From positions 13,826,001 through 13,890,000 of the forward strand of contig CM065322.1 of assembly GCA_033032175.1 (NCBI GenBank): 64,000 nt of DNA. Reading direction: 5' to 3'. Positions 20,923-30,863 of this stretch are shown here, piece by piece. The notes beneath the pieces are model-generated. The model made no database searches. It was given only the letters and a program-made list of their open reading frames with translations, and was not told the origin of the DNA. The position numbers and the translations under genes are program-made. Position 1 is the stretch's first letter. Every line of letters starts with the position of its first letter. The stretch comes from Saturnia japonica. Its lineage: Eukaryota > Arthropoda > Insecta > Lepidoptera > Saturniidae.

Positions 20923-22770
20923 ATGTCCCAGTGTCCTCCCCCTTCTGCCGCCATGGCAAACGTCACCGATCTGGCCGCTTGCATAGGCAAGTTACAGGCC
21001 AAAATCAAGTCTATGGAGTTCGCGCAACTCCAATTTCAAAACTTCGTCGTTGTACGTTGTCCCTCCGTCATGGAGGAATTCAAAAATAGTAATAACGCTC
21101 CCGCCGCGCGTCGCACCGCTGCGACAGCAACCCGTCAGGCCCCTACAGGTAGCGAGGCGGCCGCTTCAGGTAGCAAGGCGGCCGATGACGTCACGGCCGC
21201 GACCGTTATTCCGACCGTTATACCGACTGGCGCCGCTCTAGTCGGCGTCGCGCCCAGACGTCCCGCGCGCAGCGTTGCGCGCCCGTCCGCCGCGTCATCC
21301 GGGGCCGTGGCCACGCCTACGCCCACGCACCCTGTCCCGACTAGCCAATCGCGCGGGTCAAGCCCCGCCTCCGTCAGGCGAGGGCCGCGTAATTCGCGGT
21401 CACAATCTAGGGTTGCTAAAAATAGCCCGTACGTCCGTCCCGCGCGATCCACGGAAACCGCGGTAAAAACCACTAATTCTTTTTCGGCCCTTCCGGTCGA
21501 ATTAGTTTCGCCCGCGGGTCCGGATGCATCTCCGGAGATGGATACTGAGAATGACGGCTTCACCGTCGTCGCGTCGCGTAAGCGAACGGCGCGTAGCAGT
21601 CCGACTGCTCAACCGGCGCCTAAAGTTAAAGTTAATGCAGTAGTCAGGGGCGCCGTCGCCCCCGCGTCCTCCCAGCTCCCCGCGCCCGCCGGCGGGAAAA
21701 AAGAGCGTGCCCCACCTCCAATTATAATCCGGGACAAGGCGGCCTGGATGGGAGTCTGCAATGAGATGCGCAGACTCAAATTTGAGTATCACAAGGCTAG
21801 AAATATAGTCAACGGGATTTCCATTTCGGTGAGTTCTTCGGAAACTCACCGTAAACTCACCACCCTCCTCCGGCAGAAAGGTCTGCAATTTTACACGTAT
21901 TCTCTCGCGGAGGAGCGCGTCCTCCGAGTGGTCATCCGCCGCATTCCGGTGGAGCTCGACCCGTCGGAGGTGTGCTCCTCGCTCAAGGAGCAAAGTTATC
22001 CCATCCGGGAAGTACACCGGATGTACAGTAAAGATAAGCGGCCACTACAAATGGTAGTGGCCATATTGGACCTTTCCCCCGAGGGAAAGGCCATTTTTCA
22101 GCTAGAGACGGTGTGCGGGCTCTCCGGGATAAACGTGGAGCCCCCATACAAAAACCACCAGCCTGCGCAGTGCCACAACTGCCAGCTGTACGGGCACGCT
22201 GCCCGTAACTGTCATTCTCGTCCGCGGTGAGTAAAGTGCCGAGAGGACCACCCCACACGGGAGTGCACGCGCGAGCGTGACTCCGTCGTCCCCCCGAGCT
22301 GCGTGTTATGCGGGGAGGAGGGGCATCCCGCGAATTATCGCGGTTGCCCCAAGGCCCCGCGTACCACGCGGCCACGTACACAGAGGCAGGCGGCCCCCCG
22401 GGCGGCGCCCCCCGCCTCAGCCATCAAAGCGCAGCTCCCGGCCGCCGCCGGCCCCTCCGCACCCCGCGTGGTGCAACCGCAACCCGTGCGTTCATCGCAG
22501 AACGCATGGGGCCCCCGCCGCCCCAATCCACAGCCCCTTATGGCTATGGATATTCCCGCGCCCCGCGCTCCTGCGCCCCGCGCGCCCGCTAACACTGTCG
22601 TCAATAGTAACGACCTAATGATACTGCTCACCCGCGAGCACGATATCCGCGAGCTCATCGAATACAACGACCATTTGGAGCGCTTCGGTCTCATCAAGAC
22701 CGCTTGCGCGTTCCCCCGCCTCGTAGAGACACTACAACGTCTCGATCGCGAGGCGAGTAATAAAAATTAG
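20923..22770 (+). pseudogene. Jockey copy 2 ORF1 with nonsense mutation
   Basis: The full-length ORF1 begins MSQCPPPSAAMANVTDLAAC and has a low-complexity Ala/Pro/Ser-rich N-terminal half of about 250 residues that is absent from copy 1. The conserved half repeats PRE_C2HC and CHNCQLYGHAARNC. A TGA at 22228-22230 stands where copy 1 has TGC (Cys of the second zinc knuckle), truncating the protein after 435 residues; the frame then continues to the natural TAG at 22768-22770. Relative to copy 1 a segment of about 16 residues is missing in the proline-rich tract. ORF2 starts nine bases downstream. Confidence 0.9.
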
Positions 22771-22779
22771 GGCCTTTCA

Positions 22780-25673
22780 ATGGCTAAGTTTAAACCGAAA
22801 GCGTTAAATCTTTCATTTTTTAACGCGCGAAGCCTACTTCCGCAGCGTGATCTCGTCGCGACCTTTCTTAAAGATCACCAAGTAGATGTTCTTTTAGTGC
22901 AGGAGACGCTCTTAAAGCGTAGTAAACGTGATCCTAAAATCGCGAACTACAATATTGTAAGAAATGACCGGGCCGGCCGCGGGGGCGGCACTCTCATTTA
23001 TTACAAACGATCGTTATATTGTACGCCGGTAGATCCTCCGATACTTACCAGTATGGAAGTATCCGTGTGTAGACTAGGAATGACCGACCACCCGTCCATA
23101 ACGTTAGTTTCAGTTTATCTCTCGCCGAGGAAAGAGCCTCTCAGGTCTGACCTAGAAAAGCTACTTTCGCTCGGTGAATCGGTCATTATAGCGGGTGACC
23201 TCAATTGTGGACACACTTCGTTTGGCAATTGGAGAGACTCCAGAAATGGTGTTAAACTCGAAGAGCTAACGAACGTGCTAAACTTTGATGTCATAGCGCC
23301 ACCCACTCCCACCCACTTTCAAGACAACTGTATGCCGACAGTGCTTGATGTAGCTCTCATTAAAGGTATCGCGCTTCGGTTACGACTCATTCGGGTCGTA
23401 CACGAGCTCGACTCCGACCACCGTCCGGTCATCATGCAGCTATGTCAACCAGACGACTCTAGCCCTCCTTCGGTCCAAGTGGTTGACTATGCTAAGTTAA
23501 AACATTACCTTGCGGACAGGCCGTCCTCGTCCAGTTTAGATAGGATCCCGGACGTATTGGGGTCCGTTGCGGATGTAGATCTCGCAATCGATTCCCTGGT
23601 CGACCACCTGCAGGTCGGCATCGGAGAGGCCTCGAGAGAGGTCGAAGAGGCGAGCGATCGCCGCTTCGTACTCCCTGCCGACGTGCGGGCGTTGTTGACG
23701 GAAAAGAACGCGGCGACTCGTGCGCACGACCACTATCCGACCGAGGAAAACCGCGCACGCTTACGCGCGCTTCAGAGAGCGGTTAGAGACCGCATATTAG
23801 AACTCAGGAGTCACAGATGGGACGCCCTCGTCGAAGGGCTAAGGCCGTCGCATCTGGCTTACTGGAAACTAGCTCGCAGCCTCAAAATAGAGGCTTCTTA
23901 TCTTATGCCCCCCCTCGAGAGGGGTCCCGGTATACCGCTCGCCTTCGATAGCAGCGACAAGGCGGAGTGCCTCGCCACTTGTTTGGAGAGCCAGTGCTCT
24001 CCGAACAGTGTCGATGCAAATACCGACCGGGTCGAGGGTATCGATGGATGCGTGCGGGAGCTGGATAAGCTACCCGCGACAGACTCCCTGTCCCCAGTCA
24101 CGTCTGAGGAGGTTCTTTCCATTATAAAAAGCCTTAAGCTCAGAAAAGCACCAGGTCCCGACGGGATCAGGAATGAAGTACTTAGGCTTCTTCCTGATCG
24201 CCTCATAGCTCTATTGGTCTGCATCTTCAATGTAGCCATAGTCCACTGCCATTTTCCAGCCGCCTGGAAAAAGGCAATAGTCATAGGTATCCGTAAGCCC
24301 GGCAAGAGCGCGTCGCTTCCCGACAGCTATCGCCCGATCAGTCTCCTAAATACGTTAGGGAAAATTTACGAGCGGATCCTCTGAACCGTCTCAAGCCAGT
24401 AATAGAGGAGAAAGACCTCTATCCGCCTGAGCAATTCGGTTTCCGTGCTAGATATTCTTGAACTCATCAAGTGCACCGCCTCACGGAGCACGTTGCATTT
24501 AATTTTGCTGAACTTTATAAGCCCCGCCGTACACTTGCGGTCTTTTTCGACGTGGCCAAGGCCTTTGACAAGGTCTGGCACGAGGGATTGATTTACAAGT
24601 TGTACCGCTTTGAAGTCCCCGATAGGCTAATTAAAATAATTCGCGACTATTTAACAGATCGCACCTTCCGCTATAGAGTGGAAGGTGAATTGTCCACGCC
24701 CCGTCCAATACGCTCAGGCGTACCCCAAGGATCGATCCTGGCTCCTAGCCTATTTAACCTGTACGTCAGTGACCTACCTCGACTCCCGGAGGTCGAGGTA
24801 GGGCTATACGCTGACCATACAGTCTTATATGCCTCAGATAGGAATAGATCCGACCTCAGACACAAAGTCCAACGCTCCGTGACCACTCTCGGGAAGTGGT
24901 TTAACGAGTGGCGAATAGCCGTTAATCCCTCGAAGAGCGCCGCGATGCTCTTCGATGCGGATTCGTCACAGATACCGTGGAAGCTTAAACATGTTAAGCT
25001 CTACGATAATCCGATACCTTATGTAAGAGAGACCAAATATCTAGGGGTAACCCTAGATAGTAGGCTCTCTTTTAGACCCCACATCCGTAAGGTTAGGAAC
25101 AGGGCCGCGTGGGTCCTGGGCCGGTTGCATCCTCTGTTGTGTTCGGTGAGTAAAATGTCCACGCGACATAAGCTCACGCTCTACAAGACGTGTATTCGAC
25201 CAATTTTGACATACAGTTGCGCCGTGTTCGCACATATGTCCGAGTCGAGTTTCAAACGGTTACAATGGATACAGAATAGGTTCCTCTATCGTCTCACCGG
25301 GGCCCCGTGGTATGTTCGAAGCGTAGATCTCCATAGAGATATGGAGCTTCCTTCGATACATGCCTACGTTAAACAGCTCTCCCGTTCGTATTTCGACACC
25401 GCGTCGAACCACGCGAATCCGTTGATAAAAACAGCCGCCACTTATGTTCCGGCACCCACGGACATCCGGTGCAAACGCCGGCCGCGCAATATTTTTATTG
25501 ATCCCGACGATCACATCGAAAATTCGAATAAATATTACACATCCGTCTCTCCAAACAGAGCGTGCCAGCGCCCACGCCCGCGTAACCACCGTTCTCTCCG
25601 CAGAGGGCGGGCGGTCAATTTCGCTCCAGCACACCCGTCACGTCCACCCTCTCTAGCGGTAACCCAAGCCTAG
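22780..25673 (+). pseudogene. Jockey copy 2 ORF2, frameshifted and catalytically altered
   Basis: The endonuclease and first reverse transcriptase motifs read normally from MAKFKPKALNLS to YERIL, where loss of one T (near 24380) causes a stop at 24384. A second nonsense change (TGA at 24459-24461, TGC in copy 1) follows. The frame then reopens to the same C-terminus as copy 1. The catalytic YADD is YADH (CAT at 24816-24818), which removes an essential metal-binding Asp. This copy cannot make reverse transcriptase. Confidence 0.92.
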
Positions 25674-26195
25674 GTCCGTTCCTCGGTGTGAAACCCTTGG
25701 GTCAGGCAACCGCCCGCGCGATACAAGTGACACTGTACGTGCATCACTTAGCTACCTACATACAACACTACACACGTATGAACATACACACGTGCACACC
25801 ACACAGGTACATAGGTTCTGTGAGGGACCTTTTTTTTTCTTTTTTTCACGCTAGTTAGTTAGCGCTAGTTAGTGTAGAAAACATTCCGATTACTGAATAC
25901 ACATACGCACGGTTCCTTCCTTCCTCCCAGGAGGAAGGGAACGTGCCTATGTGTATAATTTAGTTAGCTCGAATCGTAGATGTAGGGATTCGATTAGATC
26001 GCGACCTAATTGCGAACGCGACGACCGCCCGAGCCGAGGTCCGGCCACTTTGGCACCCTCGTGCGAGTCGTCCACGAAACTTTCGCGGCTGAGTGCCCTG
26101 TGCGCTCGCCCCCAAGTCCGGTGAAGCTGTAAAAGCCGCAGCGGCTTTAGGGCCCCTAAGGCTAACAGTGTAGACAGTTCTAAAAAAAAAAAAAA
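25674..26195 (+). other. Jockey copy 2 3' UTR and poly(A)
   Basis: It matches the copy 1 UTR with few differences, including the long hairpin at 25896-25957, and ends in 14 A at 26182-26195. Confidence 0.8.
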
Positions 26196-26206
26196 TTTAC
26201 ATATTG

Positions 26207-26645
26207 AAATAAGGATAACTACTAAATTTAGGATCATTACTGTTAAAATTAATATTAAATTATACTGTAATTATTAAACAAGGAGTGCTTGTATGAACTG
26301 ATTACTGAGAAAAGATATCTATGGAGTTATTCATCACTTGATCTCTCTTTGTATAACCTTCCATAAGTGCAAGAGGGCTATTAAATGTTTGAAGATATTA
26401 ATGAGAGTAGAAGTGAGAGAAATATGTCAGGATTGTGATGGATAGAAATCTATGATCTCTTTCTACCCTTATAGCACATGAGTGTGATGATGTGGAATGG
26501 AGATCTTAATCTATATCACTCATATAGGATATGGGTGTAATGATGTGATTATATGCTTTTTATGTATAAATTTTAAATGTGTAACAATCATGTAGATTTT
26601 GGTACTTATGTTTATTGATCCTTAACATTGGTTATTTCTTCCCAG
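26207..26645 (+). other. Remainder of Harbinger 1 intron 2
   Basis: AT-rich DNA between the jockey duplicate and the acceptor TTCTTCCCAG before exon 3. I see no gene in it. Confidence 0.5.
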
Positions 26646-27230
26646 AAACAAGAATATATAAAAAATATATCTGAAAAAGATATATGTGATGCTAAGAAAC
26701 ATGACAAAGAAGATAAGGTTTGTTATTCTGTATAACGTGTTGTAGAATACAGTGTACAATGCAGTGTATTTATTATTATTAATTCATTATTATAGATACA
26801 ATTAAAGAAAACCGGAGTCGGTACTTCGTGTCCTACAATGTCTGAACAAGACCAAAAAGTTCTAGAGCTCATAAAAAACCAAGTAACACCATTGCCTAAC
26901 ACTTGTGATAGTGCAGCTATATATTTTGGAGGTAAAAAAATAATTGTATAATAACATAGCTTTTCACCATGATTTCAGTTATAATTAATTATCTTATTAT
27001 TTTTGTCAGATGGATAGCAGTAATCAAATTGTCATTGAAGCTGAATTAGAGGAAGAATTAGGTATGTTTAGTTATATTCCACATGCAGAAATCATGTCAT
27101 TTATATGCTACTGTCATATATATGCAGATCCATTATCTTATTATTTATTTTTCAGGTGGTGCAAGTGATAAAAATAATTTGGACGCTGAAACTCCTGATA
27201 CTTCTTTTATAATGAATAGACCATTAATGT

Positions 27231-27630
27231 ATCTTTAGCGGAGGTGAGGAACAGAGAGTAAAGTTCCTCATCCGCCATAGAAAAGGGAGGATCCTCCGGC
27301 CAGACGGGTGCTATGTCTGGCGGGCAGCTGCCCCGACTGTTGTAGTCGGGTTATTGTATATATACTCAACGACAGAGTGAATTTCTATAGCGCACGAAAG
27401 CTTGAGGAAGTGATGATGACGTAGCTTTGTGAAGAAGGTTGTGCTGACGTATCACGTCGGGGTCACCACTTTAGCGGAGGTGAGGAACAGAGAGTAAAGT
27501 TCCTCATCCGCCATAGAAAAGGGAGGATCCTCCGGCCAGACGGGTGCTATGTCTGGCGGGCAGCTGCCCCGCTTTTGTGAAGAGGGTTATTGTATATATA
27601 CTCAACGACAGAGTGAATTTCTATAGCGCA
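27231..27630 (-). mobile_element. TRIM-like miniature LTR retrotransposon with hairpin-rich repeats
   Basis: Two 162-bp direct repeats (27233-27394 and 27469-27630) are identical except for a cluster of changes in one hairpin. Read on the minus strand each starts TGCGCTATAG. The 74-base middle begins, next to the repeat, with TGGTGACCCCGACGTGAT (plus 27451-27468), the same 18-base primer site found after the LTR at 38422. ATGT flanks both ends (27227-27230 and 27631-27634). The element has no coding capacity. A TATATATA box lies about 30 bases inside each repeat. Its LTRs end in AAG rather than CA, so the exact edge is uncertain. It lies in an intron of the Harbinger 1 Myb gene. Confidence 0.7.
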
Positions 27631-28066
27631 ATGTGGGATAGTAGGATGCGTCCTATGTGGCTCGATAGATGTCGCTATGTGTCGCTACGTGTAGTTGCGT
27701 CGATGCGTTGACGCGTCAGTTGCGGCGAGAGATGTCGCTGCATATCCGTTAAAAAACATGGTAATTTAATTTATGTGATTTGCATGTAAATATTGAACTT
27801 GTAATTAATTAATTTGTGTAATATATTGTTGGCATACCAGTTTACTAAGTAGAAGATATCCACAACTTCCTTTTGAAGTTTGCATATTTTTAGGCATGTA
27901 TTGTATGTATGTTTATTTATTATCTAGTGTTAAAAATATCAAATAAATTGAAAATGTGAAAGAACAGGCTAGTAATGTCTTTATACTTTGGGTTTATTTT
28001 TACAGATGAAAGCCAACACTATACTCCAGTTTCCAGAAAACGTAAAGTAATAAATCAAATAAACAG

Positions 28067-28529
28067 GTAAATTTATTTCAAATTTGAACTATGAGTGGTA
28101 ACATATTTTTGCATCAAAAGGAGTTAATACAATTTTTAACAAAAACGAAAACCAACTTAAATGATTTTGAAGAGTTTTGCTGTATCTTCGAAGATGAAGG
28201 TCCAATACCAATTAAAATGGGACTAAATTTGAGGTATCCTCTATCCAACAAAAAAAGAATCATCCAAATTAGTTATGCCAGAACCATCCATAATATATAT
28301 ATTTGAGTAAATTCCATCTTTTTTTAAGTTGGTAAAAAAAAAACAAATTTCATAACAGTAACAACATCTTTGTTTTCAGTAATTAGTCTCAATAAGATTG
28401 TCAGTTTACAATTGCAGAAATATAATTATGACACTCAGTTAATCACTCCTTATTTTCAGATCTCACAGCTTACTGAAAAAAGAAAAAACTTCTTTTAGAA
28501 ATAAAATAAATTATAATATTTAAAAAGGA
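28067..28529 (+). other. Intronic DNA of Harbinger 1
   Basis: An open frame of 71 codons at 28091-28306 is present but has no recognisable motif and lies where an intron is expected. A possible small exon follows an ATTTTCAG at about 28459. Confidence 0.35.
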
Positions 28530-28875
28530 AGTGTCAAAATGCAGCATTAGAAAAAAGAAAACTGTATCAACAGATAAGGCTCCGCCAAAAAGAGCATAAT
28601 TTAATTGTAAAAAAACACAATTTGAAAATGAAGCAAATGGAAGAACATAATATTAAAATGGACAAATTAAAGTCCACAACATATATTATGTTGTATACAG
28701 TATTTTTTTAAATAAAATAGTATTAACAGAATTGTTATTTTATTGACAAATAATATGTATAACTAGCATTTAAAATGTTTAATAAATTCATAGAAATTTA
28801 TGAATGATAATCCAAAACATGTTATAGTCATGGCCATTTTAAACAGTCTGTATTTTTAGTACTTACATATATATA

Positions 28876-29075
28876 TTAAATAGAAAATGTATTCACTAAT
28901 GATGTTCTCACAGAAAAGTCCTGGTGACCTTGTATTACTGATACTTCAGCAGTGTCAATGGTTACATCAAAGATATCTGTATCTGTGGGTTCTTCCAACT
29001 CGATAGCAATATTATGTAAAGCTGCTGTTGCCACAATAACTTTTAATATGGTATCCATCTTTTTTAAAGTGATTC
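28876..29075 (-). pseudogene. Harbinger 1 transposase, last exon
   Basis: The minus-strand exon starts after CTTTCAG with GITLKKMDTILKVIVATAAL then HNIAIELEEPTD; the VIVATA-x-LHNIAIE block ends HARBI1-like DDE transposases (compare IIATAVLHNLVIE at 40668). The upstream exons with the catalytic residues are not found between 29076 and 29132 nor convincingly in 34432-34728, so the transposase has been lost. Confidence 0.7.
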
Positions 29076-30139
29076 CTGAAAGTAAATGGCTATTAAAATT
29101 TGCATCAGAATTGAACTATATTTAATTATTTAAGGTAAAGGCACTCAATTCCGAGGGGTTCTAAAAATGGCACCATATTCCGATGTATTTAGAATAACGA
29201 CGTTTTCAAGTAATTTATTTATTATTTTTGTCTGCAAGATACATTATTCAATTATTAATTTATCTGTTCATTTTTATATGAGCAAAGGAGTGCTGTTGTG
29301 TGTGTACGTTTTAAAATAAACGGTCAGTTCGATGCTAGCAGTTGACTCGAACAGACGTTTCATACATTTCGGACCTTATGCACGTGAGTAATACTATTTG
29401 TTAAATAGTGTTTTAGATGGTAGTTTAATACTGTGTGAGTTTTGGTTTAGGTTGAAATATTGGAAGGGTTATATTATTTATCGAAAATACTTATTTTTTT
29501 TGTGTTTTCTTCACAAATTGAGGAGAAAATAAGATTTTAAAATACCGCGGCATTAGGTGCCAAATATTATAGTAGGTTCCTAAATGCCGATGTATACCAC
29601 GGAAATACAATTTCTTAAGCGTTATCTTTTTTTTAAATTTTGAAGGCAGTTTTATGATTACGAACTTAATATTTTAGTTCTGATTACTTAAAAAACTCAT
29701 AAATATAAAAATCTAATTCCGAGGTACACTATGGCGTCGCATTTACTAATTATAGCAGGTCAAAGATTGTCTGTTTAGGTACTTTACTATTTCGTTGTAT
29801 GGGAAATGTTAGTACTGAAAATTTAGTTATTAATGTGTTCTGGTATAATCCGGAGTGTGCTTTGTATATTTTTAAGATATCGCAATTAAACATAAATTTA
29901 TACATTTAATATTAAAAAATCTTTTACTTTTTACTACTCGGAATTAGAAAACTTGATTTACGATTATAAAACTTTATTCCGATGTAATTAAATCGGAATA
30001 AGGTTATATGAGTACCTAATTCCGTGGTATTGTAACACGTTAAATACAGAGTGTTCATTATCTTATCGGCTTGTTAAGCACTTTTGATGGTTTTAGTAAC
30101 TACAAGAATATATTTGCACTTCAAATTAACTTTCATAAT

Positions 30140-30817
30140 CTGATACTTTCAAAGATTACACCGGGAGTATCATATCCACTACATCTCGTAGACTTGGAGT
30201 CCTGAACAGGGTGCGACGGTTTTTCACGCCCGAACAGCTGTATCTGCTTTACAAGGCACAAATTCGGCCTTGTATGGAATACTGTTCGCACCTTTGGGAC
30301 GGATCCGCTAAGTACCTCCTTGAAGCCCTGGACAGGTTGTAGAAACGGGCTGTTCGTATTGTAAATGATGCAGACGTTACTAAGTTCATCGAGCCGCTTC
30401 AGCTGCGCAGGGACATTGCCTCGCTGAGCGTGTTCTACCGTCTGTATAATGGCGAATGTTCTGAAGAGCTTTTCAACGTAATTTCCGCTTCTCCCTTTCA
30501 TAACCGTACCACGCGCGCTGGGCTCCGGAGCCATAGCTTTACGGTGACCTCCATCTTGGCACGAACAAATAAATAAGATTCATCTTATCTTTGCCGTACT
30601 GTGAAGATGTGGTACCGTTTCCCGACTAGTGTGTTCCTTTCTTCCTATAACATGGAGTCCTTTAAGCATAATGTGAAGAGACATTTAAGCAGGCCGGCAT
30701 GACAGCGGCGACTTACGATGGATTGTTGATCGCACGGTAGTCGCCGATATTATTGGATTACATTGTACTTACCATCAGGGACAGTGTTGTCACTTTGCAG
30801 TGCTACGATAAAAAAAA
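30140..30817 (+). pseudogene. LINE reverse transcriptase C-terminal fragment inside the Tigger
   Basis: The plus strand reads LYLLYKAQIRPCMEYCSHLW, then KRAVRIVNDAD, LRRDIASLSVFYRLYNGECS and KMWYRFPTSVF, the C-terminal region of a family of insect LINE reverse transcriptases. A TAG lies within it (30341) and there is a frame change near 30575. It ends in a short poly(A) (30808-30817) about 50 bases before the Tigger ATG. The catalytic part is absent, as expected of 5' truncation. I do not assign the clade firmly. Confidence 0.75.
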
Positions 30818-30863
30818 AACATAATAAATTATTTTATTATTGTAATTGTTTTATTGTAGGATA

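Larger units (their letters stand above)
20297..26195 (+). mobile_element. Jockey-clade LINE, copy 2, full length but mutated
   Basis: The 5899-bp copy is bounded by TTTACATATTG duplicates and ends in 14 A. It has a 5' UTR of about 620 bases, ORF1, ORF2 and the same 3' UTR as copy 1. Nucleotide similarity to copy 1 is very high over the shared part. Inactivating changes are present in both ORFs. Confidence 0.93.
26646..28712 (+). pseudogene. Harbinger 1 Myb-like protein, exons 3 to about 8
   Basis: Exon-like blocks with GT/AG borders: 26646-26717 (KQEYIKNISEKDICDAKKHD), 26796-26931 (VLELIKNQVTPLPNTCDSA), 27010-27061 (SNQIVIEAELEEEL), 27156-27228 (GGASDKNNLDAETPDTSF), 28006-28066 (DESQHYTPVSRKRKV) and a final block around 28530-28712 (LEKRKLYQQIRLRQKEHN) that looks like a coiled coil. 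This is the layout of the Harbinger Myb protein at 41124-42877. Exon 3 continues in phase with exon 2 at 7399. The join of the second and third blocks does not hold in frame by eye, and the last block has nearby stops, so the gene is probably dead. Confidence 0.65.

Noticed and set aside
27233..27630. The hairpin-rich repeats as a self-cleaving ribozyme (hammerhead or HDV-like).
   Set aside because: I find no hammerhead core and no convincing HDV-like double pseudoknot; the LTR layout with a primer site explains the repeats better.
27233..27630. The two 162-bp repeats as satellite DNA or a CRISPR-like array.
   Set aside because: Only two units, with a spacer holding a retroviral-type primer site and flanking ATGT duplicates.
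28091..28306. A 71-codon open frame in the Harbinger 1 intron region.
   Set aside because: No family motif, lies between predicted exons and has no partner in the two other Harbingers.
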